Shown piece after piece: positions 34,085-43,096 of a stretch of 64,000 bases of DNA. Under the pieces are notes generated by a model. The model saw only the letters and a program-made list of their open reading frames with translations. It did not search any database and was not told the origin of the DNA. Origin of the DNA: Peribacillus frigoritolerans_B (GTDB lineage Bacteria > Bacillota > Bacilli > Bacillales > DSM-1321); assembly GCF_044762665.1 (NCBI RefSeq), contig NZ_JBIWES010000001.1, forward strand, positions 434,001-498,000, read 5' to 3'. Made by a program: the position numbers and the translations under genes. Within the stretch, counting starts at the first letter, position 1; each line of letters begins with the position of its first letter.

Positions 34085-34360
34085 CAAAAAAGCCCGCCCC
34101 TGTATAAAACAGGGACGAGCTTAGTAATAAATATCATTAACCCGCGGTTCCACCCTCGTTCCATCTTGCTTCTCACGGCAAAATGGCACTTGTAACTTGG
34201 TAACGGCAGCTTCCCGTCAGCTCATATTCGCAGAATGCCTGCTTTCCGAGCCGAAGTTTAAAGGTGGTAAGTGTTCCATGCGAATAGGAAGCTTACAGCC
34301 TGTTGGCTCCCCTCTCTGATAATCGGCGACTAGAATACCCTTGTCCTCATCATAACTTTT
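34085..34360 (-). promoter_or_regulatory. T-box leader of thrS (tRNA-Thr-sensing)
   Basis: Minus strand carries AGGGTGGAACCGCGGG (34141-34156), the T-box consensus, followed by the terminator stem GCTCGTCCCTG/CAGGGGCGGGC with six T residues (34089-34123). Upstream lie stem I-III sequences; a candidate ACC specifier is in CTTACCACCT at about 34265-34275. The leader fills the 390-bp gap 34025-34414. Confidence 0.92.
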
Positions 34361-34414
34361 AGTTTTTTAATAGTATGTAGGAAATTATAATTTGTTATAC
34401 GGTGAAAATCAAGG

Positions 34415-35275
34415 TTAATTTTCTTTTTTCCACGAAAGATCATTCAAATGCATAGTAAATGACGAAAGTGGCAAGATAGTCGCCCGTTCTTCGAAAATCC
34501 TTGAAATGGTCTGGATCAGCCCCTCTTCCTTGTCATCGGTATAGATGCACAAGTTTTCAGGAGCAATCGATAAAAGTGGGGCAAGTATCACCGTATCGAG
34601 AAAAAGTGAACTTTTGGCAAGAAGCCTCCTGTCGATCATACTATTGATTTTTGGACGGTCGAGTTTGCTGAATTTCTGATCATAGAAGTGAAAACCATCC
34701 TGGTTGACCAGGTGGAGCTTCCTTAATTTCGACTCCTGCCCATGAAGGCAATCACGGAGCGTAGCAATGAAATTTTGATAATCCTGTTCCAGCTTATATT
34801 CATCAATCGCCTTGACGACATACTTCTCCAAAGTGTGCTGAAACGATTTCAACCGGAAGGTCGTAAAAGAATCGAATGAAAAAGATACCTTTCCAGCCAA
34901 TATGCTTTGAAGTCCTTCCTCTATCAATCGTTTCTCCGTACTGAATGCTTCATCTTGATTCCTGGCTCTTTCCGCCTCGATGATCGATGATGCAATTTCA
35001 ATGATGGCTTCAATTTCTTCCCGTTCCCTATAAAAAAATTTACTGACTATTATTTGCTCCAGAACAGGTAGCGTCTTTTCTTCCAATAAAAAAGAATGAA
35101 ATGCATCTCGAAGCAGAATTAGCCATTCATCACCTGAAGACTCAGTCATATCCACATGCATGCCTTGTTGCGGAAGAAATCGAATATATGCTTGAAATTC
35201 TGCCCCCAATGGATGGACAGAAACGAAATTCAGTAATTTCAATGCCTCTGAATCGTTTTGAAACGAAATTTGCAC
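34415..35275 (-). CDS. ytxC: Putative sporulation protein YtxC
   Basis: 286 residues, YtxC family over the whole length (IVSKFFYREREEIEAIIEIA in the middle and LDTVILAPLLSIAPENLCIY near the end). The biochemical role is unknown; the family is confined to spore formers. The start is GTG (35273-35275) after GGGGGG at 8 bases; an alternative ATG upstream runs into a stop. It lies between dnaI and thrS, as in B. subtilis. Confidence 0.87.
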   Translation of the reverse strand: MQISFQNDSEALKLLNFVSVHPLGAEFQAYIRFLPQQGMHVDMTESSGDEWLILLRDAFHSFLLEEKTLPVLEQIIVSKFFYREREEIEAIIEIASSIIEAERARNQDEAFSTEKRLIEEGLQSILAGKVSFSFDSFTTFRLKSFQHTLEKYVVKAIDEYKLEQDYQNFIATLRDCLHGQESKLRKLHLVNQDGFHFYDQKFSKLDRPKINSMIDRRLLAKSSLFLDTVILAPLLSIAPENLCIYTDDKEEGLIQTISRIFEERATILPLSSFTMHLNDLSWKKEN

Positions 35276-35365
35276 TACGACATCCCCCCTTCCCCCTTGC
35301 TTCTTTTTTCATGTATATGGGGATGGGGACGTGTTTAGAAGTAGGATGGGCCTTGTAAGAAGAAA

Positions 35366-35396
35366 AAAGTGACCTCCATTAAGAGACCACTTTTCT
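35366..35396 (-). terminator. Terminator of nrdR-dnaB-dnaI
   Basis: Minus strand AAAAGTGG-loop-TCACTTTTTTCTTC directly after the dnaI stop. Confidence 0.7.
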
Positions 35397-36335
35397 TCAT
35401 CTTCTCCGATTCACGCCATCAAGCTTGACCGGCTCAGCTAAATATTGAATTCTTTCCAGTACCCTGGCCGCCTTCACTTCTTCCTTCTCACCACGCTGTG
35501 AAAAGGTCAGGTGGTTCTCCAAGCCATTCAAGTCAAAATTCGAAGTGAAAAACGTCGGCAGGTTTTCCAGCATCCTAAATTGCAAAATCGGACCAAAAAC
35601 CTCATCGCGTCCCCAGCTCGTCATGGACTCCGCTCCAATATCATCCAGCATGAGGACAGGTGCCGTTTTCACCATCTCTATTTTTTCATTGACCGTATTA
35701 TCACCTATCGATCCCTTAAGTTCCCTCAAGTAGTCAGGTACATAAACAATAAGGGAGGAAATTTGCCTTTCTGCAAGTTCATTGGCAATCGCACCTAATA
35801 AGTACGTTTTCCCAACACCGAATTTGCCATAAATATATAAACCTTTTTGCCTTTTACCTGGCTCATATTCCATAATGAACGACATCGCTTTACTTAAAAC
35901 ACCCAAGCGTTTGTTTTCATTATCCGTTTGGGTAAAGTCCTCAATGGTCGCCTTTAAAATATCCTTCGGTACATATAGGCTGCGGATCAATTTTTCCCGT
36001 TTTCGCTTTTCATCCTCTGCCAATTTCCGGGGGCATATTTCATAATGCAGGTTCAAAGCCTTCCCTTGAACCACCAATTTAGGATAATACCCTTGCATCA
36101 TATTGATGCAGCCATTCAGGCTTGGACATTTATCACATTTATTGCTCTGTGAAGTGAACTCATAAAGCTTCCCCAAATTTTTATCGATCATTTCCTTCGT
36201 GACCGTCGAACTGTTGGCATTCAAAAATAACCGCACTTGTTCGTCTTCAAAAATCTCCTGTTTCAGCTTTTCATAACGCTGTTGGAATTGGTTTGTATTG
36301 GCCAATTTATTAAGGGATCTATTTATCTTTTCCAT
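35397..36335 (-). CDS. dnaI: Primosomal protein DnaI (helicase loader)
   Basis: 312 residues. The N-terminal DnaC-helicase-binding domain has a zinc-ribbon-like Cys set (Cys67, 70, 76 and 101; CDKCPSLNGC and YEICPRK). The C-terminal AAA+ domain has Walker A YGKFGVGKTYLL (170-177 core) and Walker B VLMLDDIGAES. DnaI loads the replicative helicase DnaC during initiation at oriC and restart. It overlaps the 3' end of dnaB by 17 bases. Confidence 0.96.
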   Translation of the reverse strand: MEKINRSLNKLANTNQFQQRYEKLKQEIFEDEQVRLFLNANSSTVTKEMIDKNLGKLYEFTSQSNKCDKCPSLNGCINMMQGYYPKLVVQGKALNLHYEICPRKLAEDEKRKREKLIRSLYVPKDILKATIEDFTQTDNENKRLGVLSKAMSFIMEYEPGKRQKGLYIYGKFGVGKTYLLGAIANELAERQISSLIVYVPDYLRELKGSIGDNTVNEKIEMVKTAPVLMLDDIGAESMTSWGRDEVFGPILQFRMLENLPTFFTSNFDLNGLENHLTFSQRGEKEEVKAARVLERIQYLAEPVKLDGVNRRR

Positions 36336-37746
36336 CGTTCATTTCACCTCCTGCTTTCCACTGCTTCCATATTTCCTGAAGCTCGCGTTTCTGGGCATTC
36401 AATTCAGGCTGATCTGCATTCTGCTCCTGCTGTGCTTCTTCTTTTTTCTCAAGCCACTCCGGAACCACTTCTTCCCGTATCGCCTTTTTCCGGCTGCCCT
36501 TCGCAGCATTCCTGCTTCCTTGAGCCCAGTCCTGATATTTCCTATGTTCATTTTTAGCCAGTTCCATCGCCTCGACGACCGTGGACACCTTCAGCCGTGC
36601 CCAATGTCCCGCCAGCTTTTCCACATAACCCTTCGTGAACTTCATATCCGTTTTTAGCATGACATATTCAATCAAGACATTGACGACACCCGGATTCAGC
36701 TTTTGATTGATCATCACGCCCTCAACCACTTTCAAATCACCGCTTGACGGCTCTGCACCGCCAGACAATTGCATCAGCCGCTCCCTTGGAGAAATCGTCT
36801 CCAAATGACGGATTAACTCTTGTTCCTTTGTTTTCGGTTCTTCTTTTTGTGTCCGTTCACGAATTGGCTGCACCCGATTGACAAGGGAAGGCATATCGGC
36901 CTGCCGTTCGATCTGGTACCAGTCCCTTGCCGCCTTTCTAAGCATTTCCTCATCAATCTCATCATCCAATGAAACGGCATCCATGACTAGTTTTTGCATT
37001 TCCAGCGGATCAATGCCATATAAGAAAGCAAGTTTGGCAATCGTACTTTTTATTTTCGGAGTAAACGCCTTTTTCGGCACGATAGAGGATTTCATCCCGG
37101 CAAATAAAAGGTCAAAATCAAATAAGTCATCAAACCCCGATGGCTCGACGCCTTCCGACCGATCGATGAATTGCTGTTCAGGCAGCGGTTTCCATTCGTT
37201 TTTCGCTTCATCCGTTACATATAAAGAGTCCAAATGATCTGATGAGAATACTTCCGCAAAAGATTTAGTCACTCCTTCATATTGATCTTTTAAGATATGG
37301 TCATCACAAAAGAATCTCTTTAACCGGTTGAATTGCGCTTTACCGATTTTTTTGTATAAGTAAATATTCAGCATTCCATCCGTGAAAAACTGCTGGGGTG
37401 AAAGCGGCGGGTTTAACTCATAGATGAATTCCTTCGTATCATTTTTCGATTTCCTATATACATTCAACAGACCGATTCCTTCAAGTAAAAGCCGTGCTTC
37501 GTAAATATCACCTAACTTAAGGCCGATCGTATTCATTAATTGATAATGCGAGGAGGTTTCCGACCATAGCCTGTTTTCCTCCAACTCACTCCATAATGTC
37601 ATATATAGGCTAATGCAGATAGGTCCAATAAGAGGTTGATATAGTCGGGTAAGTATTTTCCGATCATAATCATGAAGCAGCCCCGCAGATGAGACCAAAT
37701 ATGAATCCGCTGGGAGCAATTCTTGCCAATGCATTGACATCTCCAT
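36319..37746 (-). CDS. dnaB: Replication initiation and membrane attachment protein DnaB
   Basis: 475 residues of the Gram-positive DnaB/DnaD-type initiator (not the E. coli helicase). A winged-helix N-terminal domain (HDYDRKILTRLYQPLIGPIC) is followed by two DnaB/DnaD_2 domains, the second with INQKLNPGVVNVLIEYVMLK and YVEKLAGHWARLKVSTVVEA, and a basic Glu/Lys tail. It helps recruit helicase at oriC and links the origin to the membrane. The start could also be the ATG at 37732-37734 (MHWQELLP), which aligns better with known family N-termini and has TGGAG at a good distance. Confidence 0.93.
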   Translation of the reverse strand: MEMSMHWQELLPADSYLVSSAGLLHDYDRKILTRLYQPLIGPICISLYMTLWSELEENRLWSETSSHYQLMNTIGLKLGDIYEARLLLEGIGLLNVYRKSKNDTKEFIYELNPPLSPQQFFTDGMLNIYLYKKIGKAQFNRLKRFFCDDHILKDQYEGVTKSFAEVFSSDHLDSLYVTDEAKNEWKPLPEQQFIDRSEGVEPSGFDDLFDFDLLFAGMKSSIVPKKAFTPKIKSTIAKLAFLYGIDPLEMQKLVMDAVSLDDEIDEEMLRKAARDWYQIERQADMPSLVNRVQPIRERTQKEEPKTKEQELIRHLETISPRERLMQLSGGAEPSSGDLKVVEGVMINQKLNPGVVNVLIEYVMLKTDMKFTKGYVEKLAGHWARLKVSTVVEAMELAKNEHRKYQDWAQGSRNAAKGSRKKAIREEVVPEWLEKKEEAQQEQNADQPELNAQKRELQEIWKQWKAGGEMNDGKDK

Positions 37747-37798
37747 TCAAACCTTTCAAAAGATGTAGTGAAAAAAGAGCCAAAGTGAATCTTCAGCT

Positions 37799-38263
37799 CT
37801 ACTTTCTTTCTTTATTTATTAAATCTTTCAATTCATCGATAAAGACATTGATATCTTTAAATTGTCGATAGACGGATGCGAACCTTACGTAGGCAACCTC
37901 ATCGACTTCCGCCAGCTTGTCCATTACCATTTCGCCGACACTGTCGCTTTTCACTTCCGATATGCCCTGGTTGCGTAGTTCTTTTTCTACATAACTGGTA
38001 ATTTGCTCTAGTTCTTTCAAGGGAACCGGACGTTTTTCGCAAGCCCTGATTAAGCCACGCAAGATTTTATCACGACTGAACTCTTCACGTGTCCCGCCCT
38101 TTTTCACTACAATAAGCGGTGTTTCCTCCACCTTTTCAAATGTCGTGAATCGAAAACCACATGCCTCACATTCACGGCGTCGTCGAATCGATTTACTTTC
38201 ATCGACTGGCCTGGAATCGAGCACTCTTGTTCCGTTATATTGACATGATGGGCATTTCATCAT
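37799..38263 (-). CDS. nrdR: Transcriptional repressor NrdR
   Basis: 154 residues. Zinc ribbon CPSCQ (Cys4, Cys7) with CEACG (Cys32, Cys35), then an ATP-cone (about 50-140, PLIVVKKGGTREEFSRDKIL). NrdR represses ribonucleotide reductase genes according to ATP/dATP status. A double ATG opens the frame; CGGAG is before the first. It is 52 bp ahead of dnaB in the same direction, the usual arrangement. Confidence 0.96.
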   Translation of the reverse strand: MMKCPSCQYNGTRVLDSRPVDESKSIRRRRECEACGFRFTTFEKVEETPLIVVKKGGTREEFSRDKILRGLIRACEKRPVPLKELEQITSYVEKELRNQGISEVKSDSVGEMVMDKLAEVDEVAYVRFASVYRQFKDINVFIDELKDLINKERK

Positions 38264-38486
38264 TATCAGCTCCGTATTTTATGTAGGACTCCCCTATCTA
38301 ATGTTCCCCAAGGAATTACTTCTCTATCTTAATCTTATATTAAAAGGAACGGCCAGTACAAGTAAAAAGTGTAACTTCCGGCAGCAGGCACTTTTTGTCC
38401 TGCCGTTTAGGCACCGTTGTCAAGAGCATTGCGCTACAAGGCAATCCTCTCCAATAAAGTGAAGCAGACTGCCGATTCATTGCATT

Positions 38487-38515
38487 AAAAAAGAGATGCA
38501 CCCATGGCATCTCTG
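38487..38515 (-). terminator. Terminator of speH
   Basis: Minus strand AGAGATGCC-atgg-GTGCATCTC followed by TTTTTT. The gap 38264-38528 otherwise shows only an AAAAAGTG/CACTTTTT inverted pair and no gene. Confidence 0.75.
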
Positions 38516-38528
38516 TGTATACATTTTT

Positions 38529-38927
38529 TTATAGGGCACTTATATTGGCTTTTTTCATTTGTACAGGACCTAATCCACGTGGTAATTCTATGTTTTCACG
38601 TGTTTGCGCATTCAAAGCTTCTGCAATATAATCTGCCGCAATATTCGGATCCAAGTTACCGCATGTATAGACATCAATGCTCGCATAGCCGTGTTCTGGA
38701 AAACTGTGAATCGTTAAGTGTGATTCAGAAATGATGACAACCCCGCTGACTCCTTGTGGAGCAAATTTGTGAAAGGCAACTTCTCGTACCTCTGCACCTG
38801 ATTTCAAAGCAGCATCAACAAAAATCTTTTCAATTAAATCGATATTGTTCAGTTTTTCAAAGTCACAACCCCAAAGTTCAGAAATGACATGTCTACCCAT
38901 TGTTTCCATAGTGTAAGCTGTTTCCAT
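38529..38927 (-). CDS. speH: S-adenosylmethionine decarboxylase proenzyme
   Basis: 132 residues from the ATG at 38925-38927, behind AAGGGGGAA; the frame open to 38948 is not needed. The self-cleavage site is IISESHLTIHSFPEHG, where Ser69 becomes the pyruvoyl group; His74 and Cys89 (VYTCG) are the other conserved catalytic residues. The enzyme makes decarboxylated SAM for spermidine synthesis. In B. subtilis the gene (speD) directly follows gapB; here about 790 bp of debris separates the two. Confidence 0.95.
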   Translation of the reverse strand: METAYTMETMGRHVISELWGCDFEKLNNIDLIEKIFVDAALKSGAEVREVAFHKFAPQGVSGVVIISESHLTIHSFPEHGYASIDVYTCGNLDPNIAADYIAEALNAQTRENIELPRGLGPVQMKKANISAL

Positions 38928-39276
38928 ATTAAGCTTCCCCCTTACCATGATTTAAAAATAAGTTCTGATAACTACCACGGGGGAAAGTTAGTCCAAAGAG
39001 GTCCTAACCCTTTAAGTAGCCATCATGCAAACTGCTTTTGAAGAAGTTCACGATTCATAGTATATATGGTTTGAATTTTTTTTGCAACTCCAAATTGAAT
39101 TTTTGGAAAGATAAACTTTATATGTAATTGGGATATAGCGAAGGTTCCAATGTGGTGCAAATTCTGTCTTCGGTTTATTCAGCGCCATAAAGCAGCCAGG
39201 AACTGATTGATCACTGCATTAAAAATAGCCCGATAAAAAAATTTTAGTGGGCTTAAAATGCGGACCATCTCGTAAT

Positions 39277-39375
39277 TGAGTTTGTCTACAATTTTTTAGG
39301 ATTTTAAAATTTGGAGGTTGATTGGAACGAAGGGCACTCGCTCCAATCAACTTTGTTTTAACATTAAGATAGAAA
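39277..39375 (-). repeat. Dispersed intergenic repeat, internally deleted copy 3
   Basis: GAGTTTGTCTACAATTTTTT and GGTTGATTGGAACGAAGGGC match the start of the copy at 47941-48180, but the GC-rich middle is missing, and the block ends CACTCGCTCCAATCAAC. The arms TTGATTGGA/TCCAATCAA can pair. The rest of 38928-39276 shows a short hairpin near 38985-39010 upstream of speH and an AGCCC/GGGCT stem at about 39226-39260, with no gene seen. Confidence 0.55.
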
Positions 39376-39399
39376 CTCCTTTTGCCTTCAGTCTATTTA

Positions 39400-39642
39400 A
39401 GTAAAAAACCCAAGGCGATTAAAGACAGTTCAACTGACCCTGAGAGTGGCTACTATGTGAACGGACAAAGCAAGTACGCCCGTTCGTTTCATGCGGTATC
39501 AGACCGCAATGGATTTGTGTTGGGGACGATAGTAACACCTTGAAATACACATGATGGCCATATCTTAGAGCCTCTGGTTGAACAAGCGATTGGGAAAGTT
39601 GCAGTTGCTGCAGATGCAAAAGAAAAGTATGGTATGAGTTAG
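39400..39642 (+). pseudogene. Fragment of an IS1182-family transposase with an internal stop
   Basis: Reading frame from about 39400 gives STDPESGYYVNGQSKYARSF then HAVSDRNGFVLGTIVTP, a TGA stop at 39541-39543, and NTHDGHILEPLVEQAIGKVA with VAADAKEKYGMS and TAG. IS1182-type DDE transposases have the segment TDPESGYYVKG...FAYSFHTACDKNGFVLG...TPGNVHDS...VAADAGYKTP, so the stop replaces the Gly of TPGN. Only about 80 codons of a roughly 450-codon gene remain; no inverted repeats were found. It is a dead remnant. Confidence 0.75.
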
Positions 39643-39673
39643 GTCACTATTCTCTATAACTACTTCCAAATCC

Positions 39674-39712
39674 AAAATGGCCTGCTAAAAAATTTTAGCA
39701 GGCCCGGTTTTT
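39674..39712. terminator. Terminator downstream of gapB
   Basis: GGCCTGCTAAAA and TTTTAGCAGGCC form a perfect 12-bp stem with a 2-base loop, followed by CGGTTTTTTC on the plus strand and TTTTGG on the minus strand. Confidence 0.75.
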
Positions 39713-39717
39713 TCATT

Positions 39718-40755
39718 TTATTTTACTGATAATTCGACTTCGGAAGTTTTTTTCAACTCGGAACCAACTAATTTTACAAGGTCCACTACACGGTTGGAGT
39801 AACCCCACTCATTATCATACCATGCAAGGACTTTCACTTTCCTGTCCCCGATCATCATCGTCGTCAACCCATCGATGATTGCAGAGTGTGGATTCGTTTT
39901 GAAATCACTGGAAACTAAAGGTTCCATCGTGAATTCCATGATTCCTTTGAGTTCATTTTCTGAAGCATCGATGAAGGCTTGGTTCACTTCATCAATCGTG
40001 ACATCACGGTTTAAATCCACTACAAGATCGACTAAAGATACGTTAGGTGTCGGTACGCGTATCGCCATTCCATGAAGCTTGCCTTTTAATTGCGGCAACA
40101 CTAGTGAGATGGCTTTTGCAGCTCCTGTAGTCGTAGGAATCATGCTTTCCGCAGCGGCACGGGCACGTCTCAAGTCTTTGTGCGGGTTATCGATGTTATT
40201 TTGATCATTAGTATAAGAATGTATCGTTGTCATTAAACCGTTGTTTATGCCGAATTTTTCATCAAGCACTTTTGCAACCGGTCCAAGGCAGTTCGTTGTA
40301 CAAGATGCATTGGATATGACGAAATGCTTGTCAATTTCCAGCACTTCCTGATTTACTCCCATTACAATGGTAACGTCTTCATTTTTACCCGGGGCTGATA
40401 ATATAACTCTTTTAGCTCCTGCGTCTAAATGAAGAGCCGCTTTAGAACGTTCATTGAATTTGCCAGTGGCTTCAATTACAATATCTATGTTCATCTCTTT
40501 CCAAGGCAATAGCTTTGGATCGCGGTTATTTATTAGTTTAACTCGGCGGCCATTCACTACTAGTGAATCATCTTCAGCTATAATGATACCGTCGAATTTA
40601 CCATGTATCGTATCATATTTTAGTAAGTGAGCTAAAGTTTCAGCTGGATAGCTTGCATTAATGGCAACAATGTCCAAACTCTCATCTAATATGGCTTTTC
40701 GGAAAACCATTCTTCCAATTCTCCCAAATCCGTTAATCGCTATTCTTGAATTCAT
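39718..40755 (-). CDS. gapB: NADP-dependent glyceraldehyde-3-phosphate dehydrogenase, gluconeogenic type
   Basis: 345 residues. Rossmann N-terminus INGFGRIGRMVFRK and catalytic Cys152 in SNASCTTNC. The segment after the second beta strand is VAINASYPAE: the acidic residue that binds NAD ribose in glycolytic GapA is replaced by small residues, as expected for the NADP-preferring GapB. It works in the gluconeogenic direction, reducing 1,3-bisphosphoglycerate. Upstream lies a 15-bp inverted repeat with CcpN-like sites. GGAGGG precedes the ATG. Confidence 0.94.
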   Translation of the reverse strand: MNSRIAINGFGRIGRMVFRKAILDESLDIVAINASYPAETLAHLLKYDTIHGKFDGIIIAEDDSLVVNGRRVKLINNRDPKLLPWKEMNIDIVIEATGKFNERSKAALHLDAGAKRVILSAPGKNEDVTIVMGVNQEVLEIDKHFVISNASCTTNCLGPVAKVLDEKFGINNGLMTTIHSYTNDQNNIDNPHKDLRRARAAAESMIPTTTGAAKAISLVLPQLKGKLHGMAIRVPTPNVSLVDLVVDLNRDVTIDEVNQAFIDASENELKGIMEFTMEPLVSSDFKTNPHSAIIDGLTTMMIGDRKVKVLAWYDNEWGYSNRVVDLVKLVGSELKKTSEVELSVK

Positions 40756-40780
40756 TGTTCGGACCCTCCAGAAATATTAG

Positions 40781-40821
40781 TGTTATACTTATTACCTTTC
40801 ACATGTAATTAGTATAACATA
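40781..40821. promoter_or_regulatory. CcpN-type operator pair over the gapB promoter
   Basis: TGTTATACTTATTAC (40781-40795) and GTAATTAGTATAACA (40805-40819) are inverted with 14 of 15 bases matching. On the minus strand TATGTTATACT (40811-40821) fits the CcpN consensus as I recall it, TRTGHYATAYW, at all 11 positions; the opposite copy AGTGTTATACT fits 10 of 11. One arm overlaps a TATACT -10 candidate. Confidence 0.7.
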
Positions 40822-40874
40822 ATTCAGAGGAATTGTGCTAATAAAAATGCGGATTGTTCTTATTTTTTCAACAT

Positions 40875-40906
40875 AAAAAGAAGAAACCGGGTGGTTTCTT
40901 CTTTTT
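40875..40906. terminator. Bidirectional terminator between coaE and gapB
   Basis: AAAAAGAAGAAACC and GGTTTCTTCTTTTT form a perfect 14-bp stem with a 4-base loop, 8 bp after the coaE stop. Confidence 0.85.
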
Positions 40907-40913
40907 ATCATGA

Positions 40914-41513
40914 TTATATGACATACCATTCGCTAAGTATGGACTTCACTTGCCGCTTCGTTTCATTAATGTCACCATTATTATCGATGACGGCATCCGC
41001 TAAAGCCTTTTTATCGGCCAAGGGCATTTGCGAATTGATCCTGGCAAGTGCCTCCGTCTCCGAAAGACCATTCCTGTTCATTAATCGCTGCAATTGAACT
41101 TGCTCATCCACATAGATCAAAATCGTCTTATCCACCATGAATGTCAGCTTGCTTTCGAATAGGAGCGGAATATCCATGAACACCGTTTCTTCCCCTGATG
41201 ATAGTGCCGCTTCCGTTTTCAGCCGCATCCAATTCCTGACGGCAGGATGCACGATGCCATTCAATAGCAATCTCTTTTCTTGATCATTAAATATAATCGA
41301 CCCGAGCTTTACGCGATCTATATTCCCATCCGTCAATAAGATATCTTCACCAAATGCCTTCACAACTTGATGATAGGCTTCTTCACCAGGCTCAACGACA
41401 GCACGGGAAGCCAGATCTGCATCGACAATCGTGAATCCGAGTTCCTGTAAATAGAGGCTGACGGTGCTTTTCCCACTGGCAATGCCTCCGGTGATTCCGA
41501 TGATTTGTCCCAT
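40914..41513 (-). CDS. coaE: Dephospho-CoA kinase
   Basis: 199 residues. P-loop GITGGIASGKST (6-17), Asp in DADLASRAVVEPG and the lid region with RNGLSETEALARI near 140. It phosphorylates the 3'-OH of dephospho-CoA ribose, the last step of CoA synthesis. AAAAGGGGGAG stands before the ATG. It is last in the polA-mutM-ytaF-coaE run, ending in a terminator. Confidence 0.96.
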   Translation of the reverse strand: MGQIIGITGGIASGKSTVSLYLQELGFTIVDADLASRAVVEPGEEAYHQVVKAFGEDILLTDGNIDRVKLGSIIFNDQEKRLLLNGIVHPAVRNWMRLKTEAALSSGEETVFMDIPLLFESKLTFMVDKTILIYVDEQVQLQRLMNRNGLSETEALARINSQMPLADKKALADAVIDNNGDINETKRQVKSILSEWYVI

Positions 41514-41534
41514 AAGCTCCCCCTTTTATACTTA

Positions 41535-42167
41535 TCATAACTTGAATAAACCGATAATAATCAATAGTGCACCTGGAAGAAAGGTCAAATGCTGGACAAC
41601 TTTATTATTTGAAAGCAATTTCCCGCTTTGAATTCCGCTCCAAATGAAAATCGAACTCATAACAGCGATGCACCCTGCGAGGATAATCGGTGAAATCCCG
41701 ATCATAGCCGCTCCAACTCCGGCCCCGAACGCATCCAGCGAAAGTGCAAACCCCAGAACAAGCGCTTCAACACCTGTAATCGTACCTGATTTATCAAAAT
41801 CAGCATTCAATGGTTTTTGTAAAATATTAATGACTACCCCAAGTGATTTAATTTCAAAATTAAAGATGATTTTTTCATGATATCTATCATCTTTCAAATC
41901 TTTTTCAGGCTTAAAATACTGGTATACCATCCAGGCACCAAGAAAAATGAGGATGATGCCGCCTGTTTTTTCAGCCGCCCCGATGGATATGAGCTGACTG
42001 ATGAATTGCCCGATGATCATCGCCATGCCTAAACTCAACGCAGAACAAAATGAGATGACCGCTATTGACCTTAAGGGGATTTTCATCTTCCGCATACCGA
42101 ATGTCAAACCTACGCCAAATCCGTCAATACTAACTGCAAAAGCGAGAAAAATAATTTGTAGCCACAT
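41535..42167 (-). CDS. ytaF: Sporulation membrane protein YtaF (MntP-like)
   Basis: 210 residues with six membrane helices arranged as two similar halves (LAFAVSIDGFGVGLTFGMRK in the first, LGFALSLDAFGAGVGAAMIG in the second), the DUF204/MntP fold. The Asp residues in those repeats suggest a metal or cation exporter, but for YtaF the substrate is unknown. It is conserved in spore formers and has the same place between mutM and coaE in B. subtilis. Confidence 0.88.
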   Translation of the reverse strand: MWLQIIFLAFAVSIDGFGVGLTFGMRKMKIPLRSIAVISFCSALSLGMAMIIGQFISQLISIGAAEKTGGIILIFLGAWMVYQYFKPEKDLKDDRYHEKIIFNFEIKSLGVVINILQKPLNADFDKSGTITGVEALVLGFALSLDAFGAGVGAAMIGISPIILAGCIAVMSSIFIWSGIQSGKLLSNNKVVQHLTFLPGALLIIIGLFKL

Positions 42168-42246
42168 CGGAATATTACTCCTTCCCTACTCGTTGCTACC
42201 CTAGTATATGGAAGGAGCCCATCCGATGTGTTTGAAAAAACATTAC

Positions 42247-43077
42247 CTATTTTAGCGGCTGGCATGACGGGCAAATATGTGTGCCGCGTCCTGCAACAAC
42301 CAGTTTTTCAAGTGGCGTGCCGCATTGTTTGCAGTTCTCGCCTTTTCGTCCATAAACATTCAGTTCCAACTGAAACATGCCGATTTGCCCTTGGGAATTA
42401 ATGTATGAACGAATCGTACTTCCGCCTTTTTCCACAGCTTCACCTAATGTCGCAATGATTTCAGCATGCAATGTTTTGATTTCCTGCAACGAGAGTGAAG
42501 ATGCCATTCTCTCCGGATGGATACCGGAACGGAATAAAGACTCATCCACATATATATTCCCAATCCCGACGACAACCGTTTGATCAAGGAGAACGGGCTT
42601 GATTTTCCTGTTGGTTCTTGCCAACTTCTTACTTAGCCCCTCGACAGTAAAATCTTCAGACAACGGTTCAGGCCCTAAATGCAACAGAGGCAACCGTTCA
42701 AATTCTTCCCCTTTGGCAAATAGGTGCATCGTTCCGAATTTCCGGACATCCCTGTACCGAAGTTCACTGCCATCCGTGAAAGTGAAGATCACATGGGTAT
42801 GCTTATCATACGGCTCTTCTTTTGGATGGACGCCGTATTTCCCCTCCATTCTTAAATGCGAAACCATCGAATAATCATCCAAGGTGAAAATGAGGAACTT
42901 GCCCCGACGGCCTATTGCAGAAATCGTCTGCCCCCTTAAAGCATCCTGAAACTGTTCGACAGGCTCAGGTGCTTTAATGATCTTTGGCCAGAAGACGGAC
43001 ACTTCCTTGATCTCTTTTCCGAGTACGAGCTGCTCTAATGTTCTTCTGACTGTTTCCACTTCTGGAAGTTCTGGCAT
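42247..43077 (-). CDS. mutM: Formamidopyrimidine-DNA glycosylase
   Basis: 276 residues starting at the ATG at 43075-43077 so that Pro2 is exposed (MPELPEVETVRRTLEQLVLG). Pro2 is the Schiff-base nucleophile and Glu3 the acid, so the longer frame (GTG at 43084-43086) would be inactive and is rejected. A helix-two-turn-helix region and a C-terminal zinc finger (Cys249, 252, 269, 272) complete the family fold. It removes 8-oxoguanine and nicks the abasic site. It is 20 bp after polA. Confidence 0.96.
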   Translation of the reverse strand: MPELPEVETVRRTLEQLVLGKEIKEVSVFWPKIIKAPEPVEQFQDALRGQTISAIGRRGKFLIFTLDDYSMVSHLRMEGKYGVHPKEEPYDKHTHVIFTFTDGSELRYRDVRKFGTMHLFAKGEEFERLPLLHLGPEPLSEDFTVEGLSKKLARTNRKIKPVLLDQTVVVGIGNIYVDESLFRSGIHPERMASSLSLQEIKTLHAEIIATLGEAVEKGGSTIRSYINSQGQIGMFQLELNVYGRKGENCKQCGTPLEKLVVAGRGTHICPSCQPLK

Positions 43078-43096
43078 TGCAATCACCTATCTTTTA

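Noticed and set aside
38370..38470. Possible small RNA or attenuator between nrdR and speH
   Set aside because: Only an 8-bp AAAAAGTG/CACTTTTT pairing and imperfect CGGCAG stems; not enough for a call.
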